This document shows, one piece after another, positions 23,201 through 35,810 of a DNA stretch of 64,000 nt. The notes under the pieces are model-generated. The model worked only from the letters and a program-made list of their open reading frames with translations. It made no database searches and was not told where the DNA came from. Source of the DNA: Odiellus spinosus (Eukaryota > Arthropoda > Arachnida > Opiliones > Phalangiidae); assembly GCA_963920705.1 (NCBI GenBank), contig OY987227.1:6187143-6251142 (forward strand), in the 5' to 3' direction. The position numbers and the translations under genes are program-made. Position 1 is the first letter of the stretch. Each line of letters starts with the position of its first letter.

Positions 23201-26200
23201 AATGGATAGAATGACTTGGGAGTTATACCGAGTAAAATTTCTCCCACCCTCCGCTTCTATCTTCATTAAGTCGAATTAGTTCGAGAGATGACAACTTCGC
23301 AATAAAATTTCTAAACTACCGTCGAGATCAAACTCGATTTTGACACTCGGAACCGGATGACAGCCTAGAAAAGGGTTTTATTTCGTAGGCGAGATTGCCA
23401 AAATGATATTCGCCAAGATTAAAAAATTTCGAGAACGAAGAATTTCCTAAATTTTAATCTCACTTTCGTTACGAAATATTTTTAAAGAGAAGCCAAAAAT
23501 TACCAAATAATCTAGCTAATTTTAAAATTTTCTAATTTTTCCTAATATATATTTTTTTATCAAGGTTGATTCCCCGGATTTTGCCCAAATACCACATTTT
23601 AATACCCTGACCTTACTCTCCCAAACTCCCAAGCCCGCGGACCTTTTCTATAGTCACTTTTCCCAATTATAGTTTAACTCTTAATGCGAACGGGATCTTA
23701 GCTCGTAAGTCGAGGTCCCAAACACACCCTAAACAAAATATCTCGAAGCCCACACCGAACGTTCCATCCACACGACAGAAAAGCCTAAAAGGCGTATTCT
23801 CATCGCGAACCTAATGCCTGGACCCTTGACTAAATCCTACACGAACCCTATGGCAATCCGGAAAGCTTTAACCCCGCCTCTGTTCTAGTCGACTTTCGGG
23901 ATTAAAAAATGGCGACATTCTTCGGCTCGGGACGCCATTCCGCTTGTTAAAATCTAGGAGAAGAACTCCCCGCGCTACTATACCAAGATTTACGGGAGTT
24001 GTAAAAGAAAAATGAAACTAAGGACCCCCCTATGGAAGGGAGCTACCAAATAATAGCGCGCTATAAGCTAAGGCGGAAAGTTACCCTGTTGTAAAACCCG
24101 GTAGAAGAAGTAGTTTGCGATACATTCTAGCGTCGAATAATATTCGAAACTCTTCTAGAAACCCCTTTTCCCCCGGAAAGAACGAAATCTTATCTACGTG
24201 ACTCTTTCTTTAGTCAGAACTCTGCCCCCAAACGAAAAACATTCGTAAAAAGTCCAACGACTACTAGCATTCTTAACCGATTCCTTCTTAGAAATAAAGC
24301 GGATAGTATAGAAGAGAAGATAAGTACTTTCTTCAAAAATGATTGTCATTTTCGTTTTGCAAAGTTTCAACGAACAATTAAAGGCATACTCTCAAATAGA
24401 AATCGTTCTTGATTCACCGCGTCAATTAAAATGGAATAAAATCTAAAATTAAAGGGCACATTACGGAAGTTCCCTCATACGAAACTAAATGGATGACCCT
24501 TAAGCTCAGGGTGCGGACATTAAGGAATGTGTTAAATTTTGGTTTAAAATATAAATTACGTTACCAAAATAATCCCCCATCCAGACCAGTAAAACAAAAT
24601 GAAACAAAATGTTCCTTTAAGTAATAACAGGGCTCCCACCAAAATCTGAAAAAATATATGGAAATAGGGGATTTATCAGGCTAAAAATAGGGTGAAGTAG
24701 AAAATCAAAAGTTTTAAAATAGGGCGGAAATAGGAACCAATTAGAGAAGAAAAGAGATCTTAATGAATTTAGGAACCAAATCACGATTTTATGGTGGTTT
24801 AGGGACCTCAAAAAAAAATAAAAAAAAATAAAATAAAAAAAATAAATAAATAAAATAATAAAAAAAAAAAAAAATAGGGGGTTTGAGGTATTTTAGGGAC
24901 CTAGTGGGAACCCTGTAATAATTAAAATGAAATGGACATTTTCCAGGGTTGCCACAGTGTTTTCAGATTCAAATTCCCTGACTTTTCCAGGTTTTTCCCT
25001 GAACGTTTTCAACGATTTTCCCTGACCGTTTCAGCTAATTTTTAACTTTTTATTTTTATATTGTTTTGCAATTGCGTTCGCCAAACTTTTTGCACACATA
25101 TCTTTGTTCTAATCTATACAACTGACAGGTCAGCTTCAAATCTTTTCTGCAGATAATGATTGTAATTTCCTGGCTTCTTGAAAGATCTCTAAATTCCCTG
25201 ACTCTTCCCTGACTTTTTAAAATATCTTAAAATTCCCTGACTTTTTTGGTTCATTTTCAAATTCCCTGACTTTTTCTTGACCTGTGGCAATCCTGTTTTA
25301 AGTTTATTCTACCAAGAAGGATCAGATAAGGAGAGGAAAAGTGGGAACGGCGCTGCTCCTACTGCGTCGGCCTAAACTCCCACTCTGGGAGAACGGGGGA
25401 CAGACGGGGGTAGAGATGCTTCGTGGTAAATTGTTGTCACGTGGGTAAAACGAATCCTTTATGAGACGCGCTAGCTAGCGACCACGTGACAACAGTTTAC
25501 CTCGAGAATTTCCTATCCCCCTTTTCCACCCGAGTGGGAGGTTGGCTCTTCTCTCTCTAACTCAACGCAGCCCCACTTTTCCTCTCCTTATCTGATCCTT
25601 CTTGATTCTACGGCCGTTTGTATAAAGTGAAATAAATTAAATTATAAAAATATTTACTGTTTTGGAGTTTAATTGCGTCCCACGAAAGATTAGAACTAGT
25701 TTAGTGTTACTAAAATATACCCAAATAGAGACTACTATGTTTAATTACGCCAGGATTGAATCGTAAATTCACTTTAACGCGGATTGTTCCTTGTTTTGAC
25801 AAACAAAAAACTTAAGACAGTAAAAGTATATAGTTTAATATAAAATAGTGGAGCGATAACTCTAGGAGAAAAAGGGTGGTTAATAATTAATCTTGTCTAC
25901 GAGGAGACAACCTCGGGCTAGATGAAAACTCGCGCTAATTAGATCGAGACGAGAGATTAACCTCGAATAAAGACTAAAATTAGAGAGAAGGACTCCGTGA
26001 TTGAGGTAATATGGAACGAATAACGTAGAGGTAACCCCGACGGTGTTTCGTACTAGTTAATTAGTTTTATTAATCGTGGAATATCCTCTTCAGACGAGGC
26101 CTAATTAGTCGGTTTAATCAGATTTAACCGAGGTTTAAGAAACCTTCTCACTTCGCTACACCTCAGTTAAATCTGATTAAACCTCGGTTAATTACGCCAC

Positions 26201-28665
26201 GTCTGAAAAGAGCTTATGTTAACTCAATTTCCCAGGTTTTACCATCGAATGTAAACTGATATCTCCGGGTATCCTAATTAAAAGTACTAATTTAGTCGAT
26301 TAAGTCACGGTACCAACTAAAGCCGCGTTCATACTAGGCCTTGGATTTAATCCAACTTTTCGCTAGAGTCGTGTGAATGGGAAACAGTCTTTTCTCGAAT
26401 CGATTGGATTCGATTTCTCGAAACTGCTTCGGGAACCAGTTTCGTACCGATAAGGTTTCAATAACCGATAGATGAAAATACAATAAATCGATTTATACCG
26501 ATAATGCGTGACGCTTAAAACGATTCCCGACGATTTAAATATCGGTTTGATTTTACCGTTTCAAATCGATTAAGAAATGCTAGTGTGACCGTATCTACAG
26601 TGTCATTGAAGTTGCGAAATTTCTCTGACACTCGCTTATATTTTAAAACAAATACGCATCAGTAATGCTATAAAAAGTAACCAGCCACTTTTGAATCGAG
26701 TTCTGATTAACCCTTATTCGAAAAGCGATTAAAGATAAGCCTAAATTACTACGATTTCAACGTCTACTATTTGCTTACGTGAAAGAGGAAACGTTTCATA
26801 ATTTGGGAGTGTTTATTCTGAGTTTCGAAACATAAAAAGGTGCCCGAAAAAACATCCACAACCTTTTTTTCCCACCAAATGACCATCAAAAAGAGGTTAA
26901 AGTGGAGGGGAAAATGCGCTAAACTGGCAACACTGAATTAATTTTGGCTCTGAGCACATTGCACTGTGTACCCACGTGTAAACTGTTAGTCTTAGCGGTT
27001 AAAATGGAGGAGCAAATGCGCTAAACTGGCAACACTGAATTCTTTTTGGCTCTGAGCACATTGCACTCTGTACCAACGTGTAAACTGTGAGTCATGCACT
27101 CCCTTACCCCATTCCTCCAAGATCGCGCGGAAATTATACTTTATGAGGAGGTTGGGAAAGTGAGAGGTAAACTAGAAGATTCCCCCGAGCCAAGGTTAAA
27201 AAATATTTTTTTTTACGCTCGACGATTTATGAATCGTCGTCTTTGTTGTTGAAAACGTATTTTGGTTTAAAAGCCTCAATTCGGAAGCGACCGATTTAAC
27301 TAGCTACGACTCGTCTTAATTCTCCCTCAAGGAGAAACGAAAATTAAATCTACGAGAAACAAACAAGGAAAAAAAGAAAATTAATTCCAATTGCCAGAAT
27401 TTAGATTTTCTCTCCAGTTTTAGGGCAAAAATACTTTTCTATTAAAAACTAACGATAATTTATTAATTTGTTATAAATGAGATAAGGATAGATTAGATTG
27501 GAAATTACTAGTTTCGAAAATAATAGAGACTGGGTTGAAAGAGCTTTCAAGGTCAGATTATTACGAAAAGGCAAGTTCTCGAGTACCGATCGAGTGATTC
27601 GATAAATGCGAACGGAAATATCCTAAGGGGAGTGAAAGCATGGGCCAAGAAACGATAAATCCAGGACATGACTCTAGGGTCTACTAAAAGAAACAGGCTA
27701 CGTCATCACCGTACCGTGATGACGCGTTTTTTGGGGTCAAGTTTGTACAGTCAAAGCTATGCCGTTTTGGGAGCAAAGTGACGTCATATGACGTCACACG
27801 CTGTACGAAGGCTGTTTGTTTGGCCGACCGAGAATTTTATTCCCTCAAACAGGGAGGAGTCATGTCCTGGATTTATCGTTTCTTGGCCCATGGTGAAAGA
27901 CGGAATTAGTGGGGTTAAGACCCACGTGATAGAATCACGTGGTCAATACTTAATTCCATTTATAATTACGAGAAAACTCGCTTTTGAGACACTTTCGCGT
28001 TCTTCGTTTCGCTTACGCGAAAATGACAGAAAGATTCTTCACTCTAAGAGGCACGAGTCTTACGAGAGGTAACTTGCGCCATACGTCATCAAGGAGTACA
28101 ACTTAGAACTTTGGTCCCGGTTTTAATTATCAACTTAACTTTGGCCGCCCATAACTACCGTGACCCCAAAGCAGACCATCTTAAACGAGTTTACCCCTTC
28201 TGTCGTTAGCGAAATTAACTGGTGCCGACATTAATTTATGAACTAGCCCCTGGAACCAGTGACACTCAATTTTATAATTACAAACACTTGTCCAATCAAT
28301 TAATAAACTGAGTTTTGACTTAAAGACCCGTCTTATTTCGATGCATGGTCGTGATATGGAAAAAGGATCCCCAACCTAAATATATGAACGAAACATTGTT
28401 GGTGGGCCATTAAAATTAAGCCTTGGCTTTATAAAACGTAATCATCCTCGAATTGAAGTATAGCCGTTAACTATTAGTAGCCCCCCCCCTCCCCTCGGTG
28501 TCCCAGATAATTTTTAACGGTTGGTACCTGGCTAGTTAGTTCCTCAACACCCGTGTCTCCGTTGGCGATTCCGGTGTCCTTCTTGCTCTTCCGCCTCTTG
28601 ATCTTCTTGTCTTTCTGTGGCGGCGGATTGATCTCCGCCTTCTGTCTGCTTCCTCGGGCGCCCAT
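17247..28665 (-). CDS. MARCKS-like N-terminus plus AMPK-type CBM48 protein (5 exons)
   Basis: Probable cytosolic or membrane-tethered glycogen-binding protein. Exons: 28665-28528, 21551-20370, 18783-18644, 17993-17900 and 17327-17247; all join in frame to 544 aa. Residues 1-46 start MGARGS, a Gly2/Ser6 N-myristoylation pattern, followed by the basic KDKKIKRRKSKKD. Residues 47-440 are one exon of disordered Ala/Pro/Glu/Val/Thr, including three tandem 13-residue repeats (261-299). Residues 457 to about 534 form the CBM48: PTQLSWTHGGKEISVSGSFN, then LPEGEYHCKFLVDGNW and GQVNILVV. The positions matching the AMPK beta carbohydrate-contact Trp, Lys and Trp are W478, K505 and W512. The AMPK beta C-terminal domain is absent, so it is not an ordinary AMPK beta. 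Introns, in order: 6976, 1586, 650 and 572 bp. Extra exons in the long introns cannot be excluded. Function is inferred. Confidence 0.82.
17431..17592. mobile_element. MITE in last intron of the CBM48 gene
   Basis: About 160 bp with imperfect inverted ends: TTTATTTTGAC then C-rich sequence then GGTAGGCAACC at the left, and the complement GGTTGCCTAGCC...GTCAAAATAAA at the right. Target duplication not resolved. Confidence 0.65.
20793..20909 (-). repeat. Three in-frame 39-bp coding repeats
   Basis: Inside the large disordered exon, the minus strand encodes three consecutive 13-residue units: PAPVEEAKTTESV, PAPVEEAKTVEPA and PAPVEEVKSQEAV. This indicates growth of the linker by tandem duplication. 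Confidence 0.85.
22067..22090. repeat. Poly-A tract (24 nt)
   Basis: Homopolymer in intron 1 of the CBM48 gene; no associated element recognised. Confidence 0.85.
24628..24915. mobile_element. CAGGGCTCCCAC TIR element
   Basis: 288 bp in intron 1 of the CBM48 gene. Ends are CAGGGCTCCCAC and GTGGGAACCCTG. Perfect 6-bp direct repeats TAATAA flank it (24622-24627, 24916-24921). The interior is low-complexity ATAGGG/AAAATA sequence with no coding capacity. Confidence 0.75.
24944..25295. mobile_element. CAGGGTTGCCACAG TIR element, copy A
   Basis: 352 bp, ends CAGGGTTGCCACAG and CTGTGGCAATCCTG. Flanks TTTTC and TTTTA agree at four of five bases, fitting a decayed 5-bp duplication. The interior repeats TTCCCTGACTTTTCC near both ends. 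Non-autonomous; a hAT-like affiliation is possible from the CAGGG start, but hAT elements normally make 8-bp duplications. Confidence 0.8.
25313..25604. mobile_element. MITE with CAAGAAGGATCAG ends and 7-bp TSD
   Basis: 292 bp with inverted repeats of about 33 bp starting CAAGAAGGATCAGATAAGG. Perfect 7-bp flanking repeats ATTCTAC lie at 25306-25312 and 25605-25611. An inner inverted pair contains GTCACGTGG. No coding capacity. Confidence 0.88.
26087..26212. mobile_element. Short MITE with CTCTTCAGACG ends
   Basis: About 126 bp. The left arm CTCTTCAGACGAGGC continues to GGTTTAATCAGATTTAACCG; the right arm is its imperfect complement ending CGTCTGAAAAGAG. Arms are about 50 bp with a small loop. 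Target duplication not clear. Confidence 0.7.
26321..26596. mobile_element. AGCCGCGTTCA-type MITE, copy a
   Basis: About 276 bp from AGCCGCGTTCATACTAG to CTAGTGTGACCGTATCT. The body matches 45782-46057 in reverse complement, including TTCGGGAACCAGTTTCGTACC. The left flank is CTAA, a possible decayed TTAA. Confidence 0.7.
26895..27098. repeat. Two-unit tandem duplication (102 bp)
   Basis: Two adjacent copies share GCGCTAAACTGGCAACACTG, TTGGCTCTGAGCACATTGCA and ACGTGTAAACTGT, with a few differences. The unit has no recognised function. Confidence 0.85.
27639..27892. mobile_element. MITE with CATGGGCCAAG ends and 7-bp TSD
   Basis: 254 bp with nearly perfect inverted repeats of about 36 bp beginning CATGGGCCAAGAAACG. 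Perfect 7-bp flanking repeats GTGAAAG lie at 27632-27638 and 27893-27899. Inside are two further palindromes, around ACCGTACCGTGATGACG and GTGACGTCATATGACGTCAC. No coding capacity. Confidence 0.9.
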
Positions 28666-28785
28666 AATTGAAATTTGATTTCTAAGCGCGTCTCTTCTAG
28701 GATGCGGTCCCGATCACGCGGACAATTAAGAGAATATCCTTTCCTTCTGGCTCGGTCCACCGAGATACGCCTCCTTTTCGTTAAC
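28666..28785 (-). other. Probable 5'UTR of the CBM48 gene
   Basis: On the minus strand a good acceptor (GTTGCAG followed by GTTAACG, exon start near 28785) precedes the start codon at 28665 by 120 nt. This suggests at least one further non-coding exon to the right; the promoter was not located. Confidence 0.45.
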
Positions 28786-29378
28786 CTGCAACGCCGAAAA
28801 CAAACAAACAAAATCCTCGTTAATTAAACGTCAGTTTAGGCCGAGGAAACTTTTATAATTATTATCGCGGTCTTCGAGATATTTATTCTAAAAGAGTCAA
28901 CTAACGCGATAAGCGGTCCAAGGATCGAGTCCGAATGAACGTTCGAGTCTCGTGGCGTACTCGTGACACCTATGAGAGCGATAAAAAATTGGGAGACCCG
29001 AAAATTTCCGATCAACGCTTATTTCTTATCGCGGTCGAATACGGTCAACTACAGTTTTCGCGCTTCCGTGGTTCTAAAAAGAGATCCAATCCTAATTAGG
29101 CTTAAAACGAGATTCGCTTTCGCCCCCTGAACGGAAATCGATATAAAAAAATCATTGCACAAAACGTGACGCGATATTATACGTATATGATATACTCAAT
29201 TTTTAGGAAAAAAAACACGATTTATGACTCTTGGCACTAGTCGCCTAGCGATTTCTTATCGTATTTGTCGGAATTTCCCTGTACATCCCATTCCCCAGCC
29301 TATAAGCTGAAGAACAAAAAAACAAGCTAAATTTTTCGTGCGAAGATATTTTAGGGTGCCAGGACGATAATGTTTTAA

Positions 29379-29645
29379 AGTGATAGCGTCACCATTTTGT
29401 TTTTGTTTTTTCTAAAGTACAGATGTATTATAGTTTTATTTTTCTCATACGTTTGATATGACGCGTCAAGAAAAGATACTTCAAAATAAAATGACGCGTC
29501 AACGATAATTATAGATAATTATAGAATGAAGGGTAGAACTACCTAGATAAAAACTATAGGCTTTAAAAGTAATTTTTCTTTAACTTTGTATGCCAAAAAT
29601 GTTATCACCCATTTGCAAAGCGTGTAAATTGATAACAGCGTCACT
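29379..29645. mobile_element. Possible TTAA-flanked MITE
   Basis: 267 bp bounded by TTAA on both sides (29375-29378, 29646-29649), with AGTGATAGCGTCAC at the left and AGCGTCACT at the right. It also contains two direct copies of ATGACGCGTCAA. The inverted ends are short and imperfect. Confidence 0.4.
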
Positions 29646-30571
29646 TTAAACGTCGCGAGAAATATGGAAAACTCTCGAGATAAGGAGAAAATTGTTTACA
29701 CTCGGTTTGTCGCTAAACCTGAACAAACGGCTAAGGCTGACGCGGACTTCTACGCCGCGTTAAATCCCATAGACGATAAAATATTTTGGCAAACTCCGTT
29801 AGGTCTCAGTTTCAACTCCCCCTTCAACTACAACCAGGCTTTTGGTCCCCAAAAAACTGAAATAAACGGGCTATATTGTCGAGCTAAATCGGGTGTCGTT
29901 CGAGGCCCGACCGACATCCCGACCCTAAAAATAAAAGGGCCCTCGTTTCGATCCGAGAAGGAACGGAATCTAACGTCGAAGCGACCGAATTTCAATAGGA
30001 TTTCGAGTTTCTTCCGAGGGTGCTACGACCAGATTCAAATAGAACATTCGACGAGACCCAGCGTCTCGTTCGCGACTCCTCAAAGCCTAATTTTTTAGGG
30101 TAAATAAGCGCCGAACGTATAGAGTGAAATGAACTATAAATATAGAGCATTTTGGGGAGATTGTAGACTTCTTTCGGAGGGGCCAACAACGATTCCAGAC
30201 ACCGGAAGTCGGGGAACATATATATTCTTATATATAAATAGGAAGGATTCAACGTAACCGAGACACCCAAAATGAACTAACCCGCCACCCCCTATTATCC
30301 ATATATCCAAGCGAATGCTAGTCCATCCACACTCATTCAATTTCAATAGGCGACTATGAATAGAAAGTCGCTAGTGACGTCATTTTATATAGCTTAGTAA
30401 GCGATAACGTCGGCCATTTTTATTTCAATTGTACGGCGCAATATCTTAGCTATTGTTTTATCAAAGAGAATTGATTAGGAAGGGGGCGAGACAGACGTGG
30501 TAGGAATCTCATTTTTGCGGACTTTTATTGACGCCGGATAATATTTTATACCGAGCATAAATTTATTTTAA

Positions 30572-30758
30572 GGCCCATTCAGACTACAAGATTTTGCTGA
30601 AAACCCTCGCTGCACAATTTTAGTTGTACAAATCGGTTGACTATGCGATAAAAAACGCGATGTTAAATCAGCGAAAGTTGTACAACTTTTGCTTTCACAT
30701 TTCGCGATTTGTTGTAATCCAAGTTTCTGGGACAAAATCCTATGGTCTGAATGGGCCT
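30572..30758. mobile_element. TTAA-flanked MITE with GGCCCATTCAGAC ends
   Basis: 187 bp between two TTAA sites (30568-30571, 30759-30762). Ends are GGCCCATTCAGACTA and GGTCTGAATGGGCC. An inner inverted pair AAAGTTGTACAAC lies in the body. No coding capacity. Confidence 0.78.
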
Positions 30759-32487
30759 TTAAGCGTTTTTTCAAGACGAGACCATCTTGACTTTAAAACG
30801 GCTCGAGCAAACGTTTCCCTTTCTATTATTTTCTCTATGGTTTTAAAAAATATCATATTATAATTGGAATGAGAATCATTTGACTCCAAATCCCTATCTT
30901 TTCTCCTTATCATAATGACTTAAAGAATATAAAATCATTCACAATGAAAAAAATATATTTCATCAGCGTTGTTCACTTCCTTTTCGAGAGAAAAGTTACT
31001 TTTGACGTAGCTTTAGTCGCCTTTAATCGTAAATTTGGAAAAGGTCAAAATTGTAAATTGCGGGGTCAATTTTAGTAATTCTTAGTCAAAAAATAAAATT
31101 ATTTTCGTTTGAAAAATCGATTTGAAATGATTAGAAATGGTTTTTAAAGTGTCTAGTGTGAACGCGGCTTAAGAGTCAAAGGTGAAAAGAAACGTCTCAA
31201 ATCCGTATAGAACGCGACGTAGCATTTTTTTTCTATAGATTGAATTAAAAAAGGCGTGAAATCGGCGAATTAAAACTTACGTCGTTAATTATAATTGAAT
31301 TAGCGCGTACGAAAAAGAATCTCGAAAGAAACGCGACGCTGGGAATGCTAATTAACGAGTTTTCGCGAAACCAATAATAGAAAAACCAAGTCTTAATGCA
31401 ACTCACTTAATTTCGAAAACAAATTTGAGGGCGTAATTCCGAAATAACCTAAAACGTATACCTTTTAAAATACTACGAGAGAGAGAAACAAATTGTTCTC
31501 GGATTAGATGCGACTAGTTCAAGTCGAAGCCGATATTTCGTTTGAAGTCTCGAATAATCACTGGGAGTAAAAAAAACAAAAACGTTTTATCTATAGTTTT
31601 TTTTAAGAGCTTCTAGTTTAGTAGACTTTGCAGCCAACCAAATCTAGTGTTGGAAAAAAGCAAAAAATAAAGTATAAAATTTGAAAGATAGTCGTAACGG
31701 GAGTCCAATTTCTATTCAGCACTCGATGACAAGGCTTTCTTCTGGCCCTAGCTTTGTTTTTTTGTTTTTCCAAACCGCGTGACGAGTAAATTATAATACT
31801 CTTCTTCTTCGTCGTAATTTACGCGGAATTTTTGCTCGAAAGTGGTGACGCGTTCGAATCTTATTCTCGGACGAGGCCTAAAGCTTAGTAATAATTAAGA
31901 GTACTGGTAGATTGTGCGGAGTTGGCTTTAGAGGATCAGAAAGAATACGCGTACCAGCTATAGAGCGTGTATATACGAATAATCATCGCGAATTCGAGTT
32001 AACGGTACTATACGAAATACATTTACTCGGAAATTGGCTAGGGGAGGAAATAGGTTGCCTACTTTCTAGTCGACTTGGTAAATTCTAAATAACTCTGACG
32101 GGCGGGCGTTAGACTTTAATCATTCTGTCGACGTAACTAGACACGCCAATCAATTTTAAGCCTTCTCAACACCTTTATATGCTCCAATTTTATTTTATAC
32201 AAATACGATTAAATTCGGATATTTGGGGATTCTATTGGAGCGCGTATCTCTTCAAAAGAATTGCGAATAAATTACGATCCGCGGTTTATCAGCCTAAAAC
32301 AAACTATTTAAGAAACTATACGGTTTCAAGCGTGTCTGGTTAATTCCAAAGTTAATTAACTCGCCTAAAAAGGGGTAGCGGAACGCGGAGTAATAACAAA
32401 TAGAGATATAGATTGCAAGGTTGTTCAAGAAGTTAAATCCCCCTTAACATAACGAGTGATTTTTTTATCAATTTGACCTTTTCCATT

Positions 32488-32704
32488 TGTAAATCAATTT
32501 AAAACGTACCCGGAAAATAGGCTTAGCTTGGATTCACGGAGATCAGCTGAATTTGTCATCGACCAATAGAATATTACTGGAACTCTCATGGCGATCTCGC
32601 TTTGCTCATTGGCCGATGACCCTTCAATGCGAATAAATTCATGATCTCGGTGAATCCAGCTAAGCCTATTTTCTGGGTATGTTTTTAATTGATTTTTAGT
32701 TTAG
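32488..32704. mobile_element. Foldback element, TTAGCTGGATTCACGG family, copy 1
   Basis: About 215 bp with arms of some 55 bp. The left arm reads ACCCGGAAAATAGGCTTAGC then TTGGATTCACGGAGATC; the right arm is its near complement. Related copies lie at 48712-49595 and 56325-56734. A target duplication is not evident here. Confidence 0.75.
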
Positions 32705-33927
32705 TATTTGTTTGTAAAAAATAATACTGGTGGTTGCATTTTCAATTTAATTCATTTTAAAAGCGTAATTAGGCAAACCGCACTCTTGTTCGCGGTTAAT
32801 CAACGAATTTTTAAACGTTGCTTGATTTACTGTATATATATTTTGGGAATTTCGTTTTCCTCTTGGCCTCAAATGTGGACCAAGTGCAATTCGATTCAAC
32901 TCGGGCTTAAAATCTTGTAAAGGTAGCGAGCTAAATTATTCGTCTCTATCAAGTTCTTCTATTAATATCGTTACATTTTTTTACCAAAAATAAGAAAGCT
33001 TTAAAACACGCGAATCCCAAAAAATATTGGCAAAGTTTCCAACAATCATCCAAATACACGAAGACACTCTATTCGGGTATCCGAAGTAGAATTGACAGAC
33101 CCTAAGAAGCCAGGTTCTCTAGGTTTAGACTCTTATAGAGATTAGCTGAAGAAGAGGTTCGTACACGCAACAAATTCGTGGTGAGATCAATTGGCCACGC
33201 AAGGTCGCGGTTTTGGGGAAGAAAAACTATCGTTGTAACAAAAACCGCTATTGCGAAACACCGCGTGAAGCTCAATCCCGTGATTTCATAAATTATTCAC
33301 GAAGAAAACAAGCGGGAAATAAAATTCTTCAAGGGATAATGAAGACGATTAACGACGTATTTAAAATAATAATAATATTTTACTGTAGGTGATTTCAATA
33401 GGGGTTTCTTAAAGTACAAGTAAGTTTAAATTAAAGATTCATTAGACACAAGAGTGAATTGGGTTTTAGAGACGCTGGAGTCGGGAGTTAATTGTCCGAT
33501 GTCTAAAGATAGATTATTAAAACGAACGTTGAATTATTCGTAAAAACATTCGATAAAACTCGAAAAATGTTTATTAACGCTTAATTAAATTTCAGTAACT
33601 GCTAAGCCTAAATATACGTTTTAAAACGAATAAAAATGACTAATCAAAGATAGTTCGCAAATATTTCAATGGCGCGCTATAGGCTTAACGATTGTTAAAT
33701 TCAAGTTATTTAACTCTAAATAGTTGATATTATAAAAGAAGTTGTGGGTGCGACATCTTGTTCGAATGTTGCTAATTAAGTCACGAAATCACGTGACGTT
33801 AAGGTTAAACAGGGAAGTTATTTCCGTTTTCATAAAACGCTAGGGGTCAGTCACTCGGGAGAGATCCGACCTTGAGAGCGGACACCTGAATGTAGACGAA
33901 ATAAGCTTAAGAAATGCTCAGTGCTGA

Positions 33928-33965
33928 CATGGATTAATCATACGTGCACGTATAATTAATCCATG
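33928..33965. mobile_element. 38-bp palindrome flanked by 7-bp direct repeats
   Basis: An almost perfect palindrome that starts CATGGATTAAT, has ACGTGCACGT at its centre and ends ATTAATCCATG. It is flanked by GTGCTGA at 33921-33927 and 33966-33972. The ends and the duplication length match the other CA...TG elements here, so it is read as a minimal deletion derivative or a very small MITE. Confidence 0.65.
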
Positions 33966-35810
33966 GTGCTGACGAGCGCTATGAGCTTTAGAAGCTATTA
34001 CGTAGCTGATGACGTGGACGGCAACATGCCCTAAGTAAGCTCCTCTACTTTTATGACAGCAGCTATTAACGCGAAACTATTGATTTATATTTGTATTTTA
34101 ACCACGCTCTTAATCGAGTAAAACTATCGCGTTAATCGTCTTCATTGCACCTTTAAAGAACGGTATTTTCATTTTAATCGCGTACTGGTTTCAATTACTA
34201 TATAGCGACGGACATCACGGGGTTGCGAAAACCAAAGTAAACATCACGAGGTTCGGAGAGGGATTAGTGCGTTTTAATTTTCGCCCCAATCCCATTTCAG
34301 GGTTTAAATTTAATTCCAAAAGACGCTTCCTCTCCCTTCCCGATTGACGTATCTTTGAATTGGCCATCAATCGATCTTTCCCACGTCGTTATAATACTTT
34401 TTAGTCACGTGACCGAAGCCCCTCTTAGTAAATATTATTTTCAATCGACATCGCGTCGCCGGAAAATCTCGATCGTATCTTTCTCTACGAATCAGTTATT
34501 AATCTAAAATCAGACAGTCGAGATTTTCTTAAATTCAAGGTTCATTTCTAATCGTTATACTTTAAGTCGCCGAGCTTCGTAGGCGTCGAAAATTCCGGTT
34601 GAATCTAACTTAGGTTTCGAAATGACGTCTGTCTCTATAGATTATTATTATTCTCGTTTTAAATATTATTATTATTAAGTTTAAACGACCGAATTAAGAT
34701 CTCGGGCGCCTCGACAATTAAATTCTTCGAACAAGACGATAGAACATTTTTTCGTCCCATCATAAACGAATGACTAATTGCAAATTGACGAGGGTTCAAA
34801 AACATGACACTGGGAACGCGATTATTGAATGATTCAAATATCTAGAATTAAATTTCTTAAAAAATTATTTAAGTTTAAGGTGACTTTAAATGCGACGCGG
34901 AATTCACAAGCACCATCCAAAAAATAAAAAAATAAAAAAAAAATGTAATTCGAAAATGAACGAAACGACTGTCCAAGATGGAAGCTGACCACGCAGTCAC
35001 TATACTGGACATTGAATTTTATCAAGGGACACTCTCATAACAATTAATTCGTTTTAATATGCATAAGCCCTTGATTTATTAATTATATTCGTATAAGAAA
35101 GATACGCGTGACTTCATTCCCCGCTTTCGTGCGGGCGATGTCTATTTGGCTCGGGAACGCGACATAGTCCAATATATACCGACCAGATGCTGGCTGGCGC
35201 AACCTCGATATAAAATTTTAGTAAATTTGGCGATAATAGCTATATATAGGAAGCAGCGTCGTTGTAAAGCGGGTCTATATGACGACCAGGACCTAGACGA
35301 AAATAATAAAATATAAATAAAGTTTGAAAGGACCGCGGCGAGAATTTTTTGGAAGGGGCCAGAAATGACGACGTAAATAAGCTAGGTCTATAATGTTTTT
35401 AGGCTATAAATAAACTAGACTGATATCCGCGAGAAGCCAAGTCCTTTCACCCCCCCCCCGACCCCCCTCTTCTTTATAAACGAAAAAAAAAAAATGCCTT
35501 TTAGAAGTTTACACGCGAGCCGAATACCAAAAATAATCATGTCGGGAGAAAGATGGCCGGGGATGAGAAGAATTCACTGTTAAAGAGAGGAGAGGAGAAG
35601 AGAGGGTCATTCGACTACGAGAAAGAGAGCTATACGATGTAGACACGGACAGAAAACAGGAAAAACATTCAATGTAACTTTCGAGCTTAAATATCCTCAC
35701 CTAGACTTTGAAAGCGCTACGCGGAGATTGTCTTAACTAAAGGTCCATCCGCACGATTCAAAATTTTGTCTATTTCCTTCGTTTCCAGAAGAAAATTTGT
35801 ATTAGACTAA

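Noticed and set aside
29664-30098. 144-codon plus-strand open frame starting MENSRDKEK
   Set aside because: No family resemblance, promoter or partner exons. Chance remains likely, so it was not listed as a gene.
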